From NCBI GenBank assembly GCA_937976305.1, contig CALJSB010000037.1, positions 1 to 39,187 of the forward strand: a stretch of 39,187 nucleotides of DNA, in the 5' to 3' direction. This document shows, in pieces, positions 31,684-39,046 of this stretch (the stretch's first letter is position 1; each line of letters begins with the position of its first letter). A model generated the notes under the pieces. That model was given only the letters and a program-made list of their open reading frames with translations. It searched no databases and was not told the DNA's origin. This DNA comes from an uncultured Acidimicrobiales bacterium. Its GTDB lineage: Bacteria > Actinomycetota > Acidimicrobiia > Acidimicrobiales > SZUA-35. A program made the translations under genes and the position numbers.

Positions 31684-33525
31684 GTGCCCCTTGATCAACC
31701 CCATCACGATCCGTCCGGTCGCTACGTCGATCAGCCTCGGCCGAGCGTCGGCGACACCGTCGAGATCACACTCGAACTCCCGGCGACGGGCCCCGATGGG
31801 GTTGCGCCAGAAGCGAAGAACGTTTGGCTCCGCGGCATGCGAGATGCCGAACAGTTCTGGGCGGAAGGAACGCAGGGCACGGGTAAGGATCGCGACAAGG
31901 TCAGATTCCAACTCGAGTGCACACAGAACGTGCACAACTATCGATTCCATCTCGACCTCGGAGCCGGTCCGCAGTGGCTGTCTGGCGCCGGGCTCCTCGA
32001 CTGGGATCCGTCCGATCGTGATGACTACCGGTTGTTGACCACCGGCGGAGCCCCCGAGTGGGTGCCCGATCTTGTCTGGTACCAGATCTTCCCCGATCGC
32101 TTTGCGACGACGGGCCAGTTCGCTCACAACGACCATGCGACCGACACGTCGTGGGCCAACTGGGTCGACTGGGACACGCCCATTGCTGATGGCCACGCCG
32201 CGATGACCCAGATGTACGGCGGCGACCTCGACGGCATTACTGCGCAGCTGGATCACCTCATTGCCCTTGGCATCGGCGGCGTCTACCTCACACCGGTCTT
32301 CCCGGGCGGTTCGAATCATCGATACGACGCGTCGACGTTCAGCCACGTCGACCCCGTGCTCGGCGGTGACGACGCCCTGGTTCGCCTGTCGAACGCCGCT
32401 GAGCGCGCTGGCTTGAAGGTGATGACAGATCTCACCCTCAACCACACCGGTGATCGCCACGAGTGGTTCCAGGCCGCCAAGGACGACGCCGCATCGGAGG
32501 AGGCTGGCTTCTACTTCTTCATCGACCATCCCGACAGCTACCAGTCGTGGCTCGGCATCGACAGCCTGCCGAAGCTCGACCACCGAAGTGCCGAGATGCG
32601 TCGCCGGTACTACGAGGGGGCCGAGTCGCACCTTGCCCAGTATCTGCGCGAACCGTTCAACATGGCGGGGTGGCGAATCGACGTCGCCAACATGACGGGC
32701 CGCCTTGGCCCGCTCGATCTCAACCAAGAGGTCGCGAAAACCACTCGAGCCACCATGAATCAGCTGGGATCTGACAAGTGGCTCGTCGGCGAGCACTTCT
32801 TCGATGCCACACTCGATGCGCCGGGCGACGGTTGGCACGGGGTGATGAACTACGCCGGAATCACTCGCCCGATTGCATCGTGGTTGGGTCAGTTCACGGC
32901 TCTGGGGGCGTTTCACAAAGGGCCCGGCCAGGCTGCTCGCACAGGGACGCAAATGGCTCGGGCCATGGATGCGGTCCGGGCGGCGACACCATGGCAGGTC
33001 ACGATGGGCTCGATGTCGTTGTTGTCGTCGCACGACACCGCGCGTTGGCGAACAATGTGTGCCAACGACGCGGTCGCCAAGGCGGGGTTCGGGATGCTGC
33101 TGTGCCTGCCGGGAGCCCCGACGTTTTTCTATGGCGACGAGATCGGGTTGGTTGGCGACAGCGCTGAAAAGGCCAGACGCACGATGCCGTGGGACCAATC
33201 GGCGTGGGACCAATCGTTCCTCGGGTGGTACCGACAGATGATCGCTACTCGGAACACCCACGTTGCGCTTCGCCGAGGCGGGCTTCGATGGGTGCACACC
33301 GAAGACGACGCCGTGGTGTTCCTTCGTGAGACGAGTGACCAGCGGCTGCTGATTCGGGTTGCTCGGTCAACGACTGCGCCACTCGAGCTCTCGGCACCGC
33401 TGCTCAAGTCAGCCGAACTGACCGGCATCCTCAACGCCGACGACCTCACTCCCGACGGCGACGCCATCACCCTTCCCGGCGACGGCCCAACCCTGTCGAT
33501 CTGGGAGCTCTCGCCGACCCGTTAG
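31684..33525 (+). CDS. GH13 alpha-amylase family glycosidase
   Basis: This 613-aa protein has an N-terminal beta-sandwich (about 1-115) before the catalytic barrel, like neopullulanase/cyclomaltodextrinase and maltodextrin glucosidase. The GH13 catalytic triad is visible: nucleophile Asp333 (GWRIDVAN), acid/base Glu370 (LVGEHFF) and Asp451 (SSHDTAR). DLTLNHTGD is region I. No signal peptide is present, so it is probably cytoplasmic and acts on maltodextrins or glycogen breakdown products. The GTG at 31684 lacks a Shine-Dalgarno; a CACAAT sequence lies 6 nt before it. Its stop overlaps the stop of the convergent decarboxylase gene by 3 bases. Confidence 0.92.
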   Translation: MPLDQPHHDPSGRYVDQPRPSVGDTVEITLELPATGPDGVAPEAKNVWLRGMRDAEQFWAEGTQGTGKDRDKVRFQLECTQNVHNYRFHLDLGAGPQWLSGAGLLDWDPSDRDDYRLLTTGGAPEWVPDLVWYQIFPDRFATTGQFAHNDHATDTSWANWVDWDTPIADGHAAMTQMYGGDLDGITAQLDHLIALGIGGVYLTPVFPGGSNHRYDASTFSHVDPVLGGDDALVRLSNAAERAGLKVMTDLTLNHTGDRHEWFQAAKDDAASEEAGFYFFIDHPDSYQSWLGIDSLPKLDHRSAEMRRRYYEGAESHLAQYLREPFNMAGWRIDVANMTGRLGPLDLNQEVAKTTRATMNQLGSDKWLVGEHFFDATLDAPGDGWHGVMNYAGITRPIASWLGQFTALGAFHKGPGQAARTGTQMARAMDAVRAATPWQVTMGSMSLLSSHDTARWRTMCANDAVAKAGFGMLLCLPGAPTFFYGDEIGLVGDSAEKARRTMPWDQSAWDQSFLGWYRQMIATRNTHVALRRGGLRWVHTEDDAVVFLRETSDQRLLIRVARSTTAPLELSAPLLKSAELTGILNADDLTPDGDAITLPGDGPTLSIWELSPTR

Positions 33526-34940
33526 CTGGCGAGCGACGACCAACAACGCAGGATGGCGGCGGCAGCGGCGTCGATGTCGGCGTCGCTCGTTTCCCAACCC
33601 GAGACGCTGAGCCGCATTGCTTTGCGAGCGTTCGGCTGGTGAGCTGGCCACGAGGTCCCGCCGGCCCAACAGGTGCCGTCTTTTTGAACGGCGTCGATGA
33701 CGGCATCGGTCATGTCGTCAGATCCAAAGGCCACGAGCACTTGGTTGAGCACGACGTCGTGTAACACCTCGGCGCCTCCGACAACGAGCTGTTCGGCGAA
33801 CCGTTCAGCGAGAGCACACGAACCTTCGATGAGATCGGCAACTCCCGATCTTCCGAGCGTGTGCAAGGCCGCCCACACTTCGATGGCTCGGGCCCGTTGC
33901 GACATCTGGAGTCCGAGGTTCATCGGCACCCTCTCCCCTGCCGAGGAGGGAAGGTACGCGCCGTCCGCTCGCATCGACCGGGCCAAGTTGTCGCCATCCG
34001 CGATGAGGGCGAGCGCCGAGTCGTAGTTGACGTTGAGCCACTTGTGAGCGTCGACGGCCCACGAATCGGCACCCGCGACCCCGGCGACGAGGTCGGCCCG
34101 GCTCGGGCAGGCCGCAGCCCACAGTCCGAACGCACCGTCAACGTGCACCCAGGCCCCGGCGTCGTGAGCCGCGGGGATGAGTTCAGCAAAGGGATCGCTG
34201 TGGCCGGTATTCACGTTGCCCGCTTGGAGCGCAACGATGGTGGGCCCGTCGACTGCAGCGATTGCTTCAAGGCCAGCGGCGGAGTCCATGGCACCTTGCG
34301 GCGTGGTCTCGACGAGCACGCATTGATCGCGGCCGAGGCCGGCGAGGCCGATGGCCTTCTTCATCGAAGCGTGGGTCTCGGCACTCGTGATGACCGTGAT
34401 TGATGGCCCGCCGGCCAGACCGTCGGCTTGGACGTCCCAACCTTCTTTGGCCAGCACGGCGTCACGGGCCGCGATCATCGCGATCAGGTTGGCCTCACTC
34501 GCGCCGCCGCAAAACGTGCCGGTTGCTGACGGGGCGAGACCGAGAAGGTCAACCACCCAGCGGACGGCAACCGCGTCGAGCGCTGCCGCTGTAGGCGACA
34601 TGACAGGCAACGCAGCGTTCTGATCCCACGCCGACGCAAGTGCAGCTGCCGCCATCGCCGCCGGCTGGGCTCCACCGGTGACGAACCCGAAGTAGCGAGG
34701 TCCGTTGCTCGTGATCGTCCCCGGACCACCCACCGTCTCGAGCAGATCGAGCGTCTGCAGCGGTTCCGTGCCGTGGGTGGGCAACTCGATGTCGAAGGCC
34801 GACAGCGCCTCGATGTCGCTGGCGGACGGCGCCACCGGTCGACCAGAACGAGCGGCGAGGTGACGCTGAGCGGCGTCGTGGCCTCGTCTGAGCACCTCCT
34901 CTTGGGCCGCATGCCTCTCGGCGGCTACTCCGTCTTGCAT
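33522..34940 (-). CDS. PLP-dependent decarboxylase (group II)
   Basis: This 472-aa fold-type I enzyme belongs to the aromatic-amino-acid/glutamate/diaminobutyrate decarboxylase family. The Schiff-base Lys300 lies in SWAVDAHKWLNV, Asp268 in VHVDGAFG contacts the pyridine nitrogen, and His190 (AETHASMKKA) stacks on the ring. The TFCGGASEANL segment binds phosphate. The amino-acid substrate cannot be told from sequence. Its ATG overlaps the stop of the upstream PNPOx-like gene by one base (TGATG), so the two are translated together. The stop codon overlaps that of the amylase gene on the other strand. Confidence 0.9.
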   Translation of the reverse strand: MQDGVAAERHAAQEEVLRRGHDAAQRHLAARSGRPVAPSASDIEALSAFDIELPTHGTEPLQTLDLLETVGGPGTITSNGPRYFGFVTGGAQPAAMAAAALASAWDQNAALPVMSPTAAALDAVAVRWVVDLLGLAPSATGTFCGGASEANLIAMIAARDAVLAKEGWDVQADGLAGGPSITVITSAETHASMKKAIGLAGLGRDQCVLVETTPQGAMDSAAGLEAIAAVDGPTIVALQAGNVNTGHSDPFAELIPAAHDAGAWVHVDGAFGLWAAACPSRADLVAGVAGADSWAVDAHKWLNVNYDSALALIADGDNLARSMRADGAYLPSSAGERVPMNLGLQMSQRARAIEVWAALHTLGRSGVADLIEGSCALAERFAEQLVVGGAEVLHDVVLNQVLVAFGSDDMTDAVIDAVQKDGTCWAGGTSWPAHQPNARKAMRLSVSGWETSDADIDAAAAAILRCWSSLAS

Positions 34941-35383
34941 CAGGACGCAGCCCAGCGCTCGACACCGCCGACGCCGTAGCCCCGCAGCACGACGGCTCGG
35001 TTCGGTGTGACTTTCATGAAGACCGTCTCGGGAGAATTGTCCGGCCCGCCCGGCGAGAATGCGCTGAGGTCGTAGTCGAACACGTCATTCCACATCCGGC
35101 GCTTGGTCTCGACATCGGTGAAGATCTCGGCCGTGCCCCAGATCTCGACTCCGTCACCAACTTCGGTCACCTGCCAGTGCATGGCGACGTTGGGGTTGAC
35201 CTCGCTGTTCTTGGCCTTCACCGACGACGCTCCGACCATCACCCAGCAATCGTCGCCCTCCCAGCACGGATGAACGGGCACGACGTCTGGCTGGTTGTCG
35301 CTGCCAACCGTGGCGAGGTGGGCCCACGGACTGAGGTTGGACGCAAACGCCTTGACGGCATCGAGGTCAATCGAGTTGCTCAT
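34940..35383 (-). CDS. Pyridoxamine 5'-phosphate oxidase-like split-barrel protein
   Basis: This 147-aa protein is a split beta-barrel of the PNPOx-like superfamily that binds FMN or F420. LATVGSDNQPDVVPVHPCWEGDDCWVM-type strands (residues about 23-50) and KAKNSEVNPNVAMHW are the signature. Members include general stress proteins and F420-dependent reductases; the true pyridoxamine oxidase is longer. AGGG precedes the ATG at 35383. It is the first gene of a two-gene unit with the PLP decarboxylase. A functional link through vitamin B6 is possible but not shown. Confidence 0.85.
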   Translation of the reverse strand: MSNSIDLDAVKAFASNLSPWAHLATVGSDNQPDVVPVHPCWEGDDCWVMVGASSVKAKNSEVNPNVAMHWQVTEVGDGVEIWGTAEIFTDVETKRRMWNDVFDYDLSAFSPGGPDNSPETVFMKVTPNRAVVLRGYGVGGVERWAAS

Positions 35384-35411
35384 CCGTCGACCCTACGTCG
35401 ATTCCCCATCC

Positions 35412-35433
35412 CCCGTTCTGGAATTCCCCACCG
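35412..35433 (+). repeat. Fragment of the 51-bp palindromic repeat
   Basis: CCCGTTCTGGAATTCCCCACCG resembles the left arm of the repeat (CCGTTCTGGAGTCTCCCACCGG). The right arm is missing and the next unit begins 9 bp later. It looks like a decayed copy. Confidence 0.6.
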
Positions 35434-35441
35434 ACCCCTCC

Positions 35442-35492
35442 CCGTTCTGGAGTCTCCCACCGGCGTTTCCGACGGTAGAAGCCTCCAGTTCG
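35442..35492 (+). repeat. 51-bp palindromic repeat, copy 1
   Basis: The unit runs CCGTTCTGGAG to CTCCAGTTCGA, with complementary arms (CTGGAG ... CACCGGCG / CGACGGTAGA ... CTCCAG) around TTTC. It can form an imperfect hairpin of about 15 bp. It is preceded by GACCCCTCC and followed after 11 bp by copy 2 in the same orientation. Confidence 0.85.
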
Positions 35493-35503
35493 ATCACCCT
35501 TCC

Positions 35504-35554
35504 CCGTTCTGGAGTCTCCCACCGGCGTTTCCGACGGTAGAGGCCTCCAGTTCG
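35504..35554 (+). repeat. 51-bp palindromic repeat, copy 2
   Basis: This copy is almost identical to copy 1, with one change (GGCCTCCAG for AGCCTCCAG). It ends 47 bp before the acetyltransferase start codon, so it lies within the 5' region of that gene. Confidence 0.85.
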
Positions 35555-35601
35555 ATGGAAAACGGGATGACACGCGCGCTGACGGCGCACAAACTCAGGC
35601 G

Positions 35602-36453
35602 ATGACAGTCGACGTTGCGGCAACCACCGATGTTCACGAGGCGCTGAGCTGGGCCGCGCCGTTCCTCGAGCACGACCCCGTGGCGACCACCGTGCTCGGC
35701 TCGGTGATGACGACACGATCGACTGGCCCCGCACACAACGACGACGGTTCACCGACAGGCCGCTATTGGGTCGCCCGCAAGTCGGGCGAGGTCGTCGGTC
35801 TCGGCATGCGCTCACCGATCGACTTCATGTTCTCCATGGCGGCAGCCTCTCCCGACGTCTCCCAAGCCTTCGCTCGCACACTGGCCGACACCGAGGACGA
35901 GCTTGCAGCGACATCAGGAGAAGCGCGCGCCTCGGCGGCGTTCGCGGGCGAATGGGCTTCGTTACGAGGCTGCAGCGTTCGGGTCACTGCGGCCCAACAG
36001 CTCTACGAACTCGTTGAGCTCACGCCACCCGAGCCAACACCCGGCCAGCAACTCGAGCTTCGCTTGGCGCAGGACGACGACGTCGCCTTTCTCTGCGACT
36101 GGTTCATCGGCTTCGACCGAGAAACCTTCGACCATGGCATCGACCCCGAACCTGTGGTCAGGTCGAAACTCGGCGCGCTGCGGATCCTTACTGACAAGGG
36201 TGAGGACTGTTCGATGGCCGGAGCAACACCATCGGCAAACGGAGTGCGGCGCATCCAGTCGGTCTACACCCCGGCCGCTCATCGTGGGAAGGGATACGCC
36301 GCTGCCGTCACCGCCCACGTGTCGCAAGCCGTCATCGACGGCGGCGATCGGGCGGTGCTGTTCACCGACCTCGCCAACCCCGGGGCGAACCGGATCTACC
36401 GTCGGCTCGGCTACGAACCTCGGGGCGAGTTCATGAACTGGGCCCTCGGCTGA
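35602..36453 (+). CDS. GNAT-family N-acetyltransferase
   Basis: This 283-aa protein has a C-terminal GNAT domain (about 150-283). The acetyl-CoA-binding motif A is YTPAAHRGKGYAAAVTAHV, and motif B is LFTDLANPGANRIYRRLGY. The N-terminal half is less conserved and may be a degenerate second GNAT fold. It probably acetylates a small molecule or protein amine; the substrate is unknown. The gene is bracketed on both sides by pairs of 51-bp palindromic repeats in the same orientation. The right pair starts 8 bp after its TGA stop, whose last two bases begin the shared GACCCCTCC lead. Confidence 0.88.
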   Translation: MTVDVAATTDVHEALSWAAPFLEHDPVATTVLGSVMTTRSTGPAHNDDGSPTGRYWVARKSGEVVGLGMRSPIDFMFSMAAASPDVSQAFARTLADTEDELAATSGEARASAAFAGEWASLRGCSVRVTAAQQLYELVELTPPEPTPGQQLELRLAQDDDVAFLCDWFIGFDRETFDHGIDPEPVVRSKLGALRILTDKGEDCSMAGATPSANGVRRIQSVYTPAAHRGKGYAAAVTAHVSQAVIDGGDRAVLFTDLANPGANRIYRRLGYEPRGEFMNWALG

Positions 36454-36460
36454 CCCCTCC

Positions 36461-36511
36461 CCGTTCTGGAGGCTCACACCGGCGTTTCCGACGGTAGAGG
36501 CCTCCAGTTCG
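36461..36511 (+). repeat. 51-bp palindromic repeat, copy 3
   Basis: This copy has the same unit and orientation as copies 1 and 2. Its arms CTGGAGGCTCACACCG and CGGTAGAGGCCTCCAG pair well. The lead GACCCCTCC before it is the same as before copy 1. Lying just after a stop codon, it may also act as a terminator. Confidence 0.85.
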
Positions 36512-36521
36512 AGAAGCCCCA

Positions 36522-36572
36522 CCGTTCTGGAGGCTCACACCGGCTTTTTGGACGGTAGAAGACTCCAGTTCG
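36522..36572 (+). repeat. 51-bp palindromic repeat, copy 4
   Basis: This is the most diverged copy (GGCTTTTTGGACGG replaces GGCGTTTCCGACGG, and GACTCCAG replaces GCCTCCAG), 10 bp after copy 3. It ends 6 bp before the first ATG of the DUF2461 gene, where a Shine-Dalgarno would otherwise be. Confidence 0.85.
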
Positions 36573-36578
36573 GGCACT

Positions 36579-37310
36579 ATGACAAACATGAACAGGGCCA
36601 CAATGAGTTCGACAGAATCAGGGAACGCACCTCGGTTGGGACCGGAGCTCTTCGGGTTCTTGAAGGACCTTGCCGACAACAACGAGCGGCCGTGGTTTCA
36701 CGCCAACAAGGACCGCTACGACGACTCGATCAAAGAACCTGCCCTCGAGTTCATCCAAGCCTTCGGCCCTCGACTGACCACGATCTCGCCGCGATTCGAA
36801 GCCAACGCAAAACCGGTTGGCGGGTCGCTGTTTCGTATCCAGCGTGACACTCGCTTTGCCAAGGACAAGACGCCGTACAAGACCAACACCGGCATCCACT
36901 TCCGACACGAACGAGCGAAGGACGCCCACGCCCCGGGCTTCTACCTCCACCTCGAGCCTCGCAACTGCTTCTTCGGAGTCGGGCTTTGGCGGCCCGAAAC
37001 GAAGGTCGCTTACCAAATTCGTGAGCACATCGCTGAACACCGAACCACATGGACAGCCATCACCAGCAAGCCACCGTTCTCCGAGGGATTGGCGCTGTCC
37101 GGCGACTCATTGGTTCGACCACCGAAGGGCTTCGATCCAGACGATCCGCTTATCAACGATCTCAAGCGAAAAGACTTCATCGCAACCACAACGCTGACCC
37201 AAAAGGAGATCACGGCTGCCTCGTTCATCGACGCGTTCGAGCACAGATGCCGCGAAGCCGCGCCGTTCATGCGCTTCTTGTGCGACGCCGTTGGTGTGCC
37301 GTTCGACTGA
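36579..37310 (+). CDS. DUF2461 family protein
   Basis: This 243-aa protein matches DUF2461 (TIGR02453), a family of unknown function. The signature includes NNERPWFHANKDRYD, the segment RIQRDTRFAKDKTPYKTN, HLEPRNCFFGVGLWRP, and RPPKGFDPDDPLINDLKRKDF. There are three candidate ATGs (36579, 36588, 36603). The third has CAGGG upstream and would free the gene from the repeat, so it may be the real one. No membrane segment or signal peptide is present. It lies downstream of the GNAT gene, separated by two repeats. Confidence 0.88.
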   Translation: MTNMNRATMSSTESGNAPRLGPELFGFLKDLADNNERPWFHANKDRYDDSIKEPALEFIQAFGPRLTTISPRFEANAKPVGGSLFRIQRDTRFAKDKTPYKTNTGIHFRHERAKDAHAPGFYLHLEPRNCFFGVGLWRPETKVAYQIREHIAEHRTTWTAITSKPPFSEGLALSGDSLVRPPKGFDPDDPLINDLKRKDFIATTTLTQKEITAASFIDAFEHRCREAAPFMRFLCDAVGVPFD

Positions 37311-37322
37311 CGTCCTCGAGAT

Positions 37323-37556
37323 CTACAGCGAACGGCGCTTTGCTGCGGCCTTGCGTTCCTTGCGAGCCACCGAGCGTTCCCACTTGCGTTGGCGACTTCG
37401 ACACGCCTTGCGACAAAAGAGGTGATTCGACGACTTCGCTTCGAATAACAGACCGCAGCGCCAATACCCGCACGCTTGCAGCCGTTCAGGGTCAAACGAC
37501 TCGTCGAAATCGTCTGGCAGGTCACCGGGAAGCGGCTCGAGCGACAACGGACTCAC
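37323..37556 (-). CDS. Small zinc-finger-like protein
   Basis: The product is 77 aa. The middle has the pattern C-x4-C-x13-C-x3-C (ACGYWRC ... HLFCRKACRSRQRKW), resembling the treble-clef fingers of CGNR or DUF2256-type proteins. A strongly basic C-terminus (SVARKERKAAAKRR) suggests nucleic-acid binding. The N-terminal 25 residues are acidic. I prefer the GTG at 37556; a TTG one codon upstream is the other option. The function is unknown. It is convergent with DUF2461, 12 bp apart. Confidence 0.7.
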   Translation of the reverse strand: MSPLSLEPLPGDLPDDFDESFDPERLQACGYWRCGLLFEAKSSNHLFCRKACRSRQRKWERSVARKERKAAAKRRSL

Positions 37557-37658
37557 CAACCGATCGCCGCGAAGCTCATCAACTCACCGTAGTCCGCCCC
37601 CAACAGGCCGAAGACCAACGACCAACTTCCCGACGCACGCCGCCGCCAGTGCCACGAG

Positions 37659-37664
37659 TACCGT
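37659..37664 (+). promoter_or_regulatory. -10 box of the DHFR-like gene, leaderless
   Basis: TACCGT, 7 nt (TAGCGAC), then ATG at 37672. There is no Shine-Dalgarno. Confidence 0.5.
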
Positions 37665-37671
37665 TAGCGAC

Positions 37672-38217
37672 ATGTCCAGTCGAGTCTTCATCGCCGTCAG
37701 CATCGATGGCTTCATTGCGACGGCCGATGGCGGTGTTGAGTGGCTCGACGACATCGAACCCGTCGAAGGAAACGACCTCGGCTGGAGCGCCTTCATCAGC
37801 GAGATCGACGCCCTCGTCATGGGTCGGGCCAGCTTCGAAAAGGTGCTGACGTTCGGCTTCTGGCCCTACGAAGTGCCGGTCGTCGTTGCCAGTTCAACAC
37901 TGACCAAGCTGCCAGACGAACTCACCGACAAGGTCGAGATCTCATCGCTTGCCCCACGTGATCTCGTCACCGGCCTCGCCGAACGGGGCTGGAACAATCT
38001 CTACATCGATGGCGGACGTTTGATCTCGAGTTTCCTCAACGAGGGCCTGCTCGACACCCTTACGATCACCACGATTCCCGTGGTTCTCGGCAACGGCATT
38101 CCGCTCTTCAGCGAAATCAAGAGCATGACGTGGCTTGATCACCTCTCGACCGAGGTCTTCCCAAACGGACTCGTGAGCACGACCTACCGCATGCGGCCTG
38201 AAAGCCTCGGCGCGTGA
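37672..38217 (+). CDS. Dihydrofolate reductase/RibD C-terminal-type reductase
   Basis: This 181-aa protein matches the DHFR-like RibD C-terminal family of NADPH-dependent reductases. MSSRVFIAVSIDGFIA, ALVMGRASFEKVL, NNLYIDGGRLISSFL and PVVLGNGIPLF are diagnostic. Members are usually stand-alone reductases of unknown substrate rather than the folate or riboflavin enzymes. The stop overlaps the GTG start of the DUF2071 gene (GTGA), so the two are coupled. Confidence 0.9.
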   Translation: MSSRVFIAVSIDGFIATADGGVEWLDDIEPVEGNDLGWSAFISEIDALVMGRASFEKVLTFGFWPYEVPVVVASSTLTKLPDELTDKVEISSLAPRDLVTGLAERGWNNLYIDGGRLISSFLNEGLLDTLTITTIPVVLGNGIPLFSEIKSMTWLDHLSTEVFPNGLVSTTYRMRPESLGA

Positions 38218-39011
38218 CAGACACCGACGCATCGATCGATTACCCCACCGTTCCGACTGAAAAGGTCGAACGTGAAGTCATGCGGATGCGCTGGGACGAC
38301 CTGACCTTCATCCATTGGCCCTACGAGCCCGCTGAAGTCCAAGCCCTCCTACCTGAGGGCCTCACCGTCGATCCATGGATCGACGACGCCGGGAACGAAG
38401 CCGTGTGGGTCGGTCTGGTTCCGTTCCTGATGCGGGTCGGAATCGCCGGCGGACGAATGATGCCACCACGCATCGGTGTGTTCCCAGAAACCAATGTGCG
38501 CACCTACGTGCGCGGTCCTGACGGAACTCCCGGCGTCTGGTTCTGCTCACTCGAGGCCGGAGCGCTTCCCGCCACGGCAACGGCAAGACTCACCTACGGC
38601 CTCCCCTACTTCTGGGCCACGATGTCGATTGACCGCGGGCTCGACAGGACCGGAAGCGTGTGGGGCTACTCGTCGAGCCGCCGCTGGCCCGGCCCCGTCG
38701 GCGCCTCTCACCGGAGTCGAGTCGAAGTCGGTGAGATGATCGACGCGAACGATGTTTCTTCGTTCGAGCACTACCTCACCAACCGGTGGGGACTGTTCTC
38801 GCGCTTCCCCACCATGTCTGCTCGCCGGGGCTTCAATGTCTATGCCCCGGTCGACCACGGAATCTGGCCGCTCCGACGGGCCACGTTGCTCGACCTCGAC
38901 GATGAGCTCATGACCGCGGCCGGGCTCACGACTCCAGTTGGCGAGCCGGTCGTGCACTGGACAGCTGGCACCGAGGTGCGCATCGGCCGCCCTCGACGGA
39001 CACAGCGCTGA
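38214..39011 (+). CDS. DUF2071 (YqjF-like) protein
   Basis: This 265-aa protein matches DUF2071, represented by B. subtilis YqjF, with an acetoacetate decarboxylase-like beta-barrel. Signature segments are MRMRWDDLTFIHWPYEPAEVQALLP-like (residues about 23-48), GLVPFLMRVG, FPETNVRTYVR and the GVWFCSLEAG strand. The catalytic role is not established. The GTG at 38214 overlaps the DHFR-like stop, giving a two-gene unit. It ends 35 bp from the convergent S4-domain gene, with no clear terminator between. Confidence 0.88.
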   Translation: MTDTDASIDYPTVPTEKVEREVMRMRWDDLTFIHWPYEPAEVQALLPEGLTVDPWIDDAGNEAVWVGLVPFLMRVGIAGGRMMPPRIGVFPETNVRTYVRGPDGTPGVWFCSLEAGALPATATARLTYGLPYFWATMSIDRGLDRTGSVWGYSSSRRWPGPVGASHRSRVEVGEMIDANDVSSFEHYLTNRWGLFSRFPTMSARRGFNVYAPVDHGIWPLRRATLLDLDDELMTAAGLTTPVGEPVVHWTAGTEVRIGRPRRTQR

Positions 39012-39046
39012 CCTCGCTTCCGGACTCACCTCGTCGGTCATCACAG

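Noticed and set aside
31627..33297. 556-codon open frame antisense to the amylase gene
   Set aside because: It is a shadow of the GH13 gene, begins inside the terminator region, and shows no domain.
35442..36572. CRISPR array
   Set aside because: The spacing within pairs is only 10-11 bp, there are two units per site, a gene lies between the pairs, and no cas genes are present.
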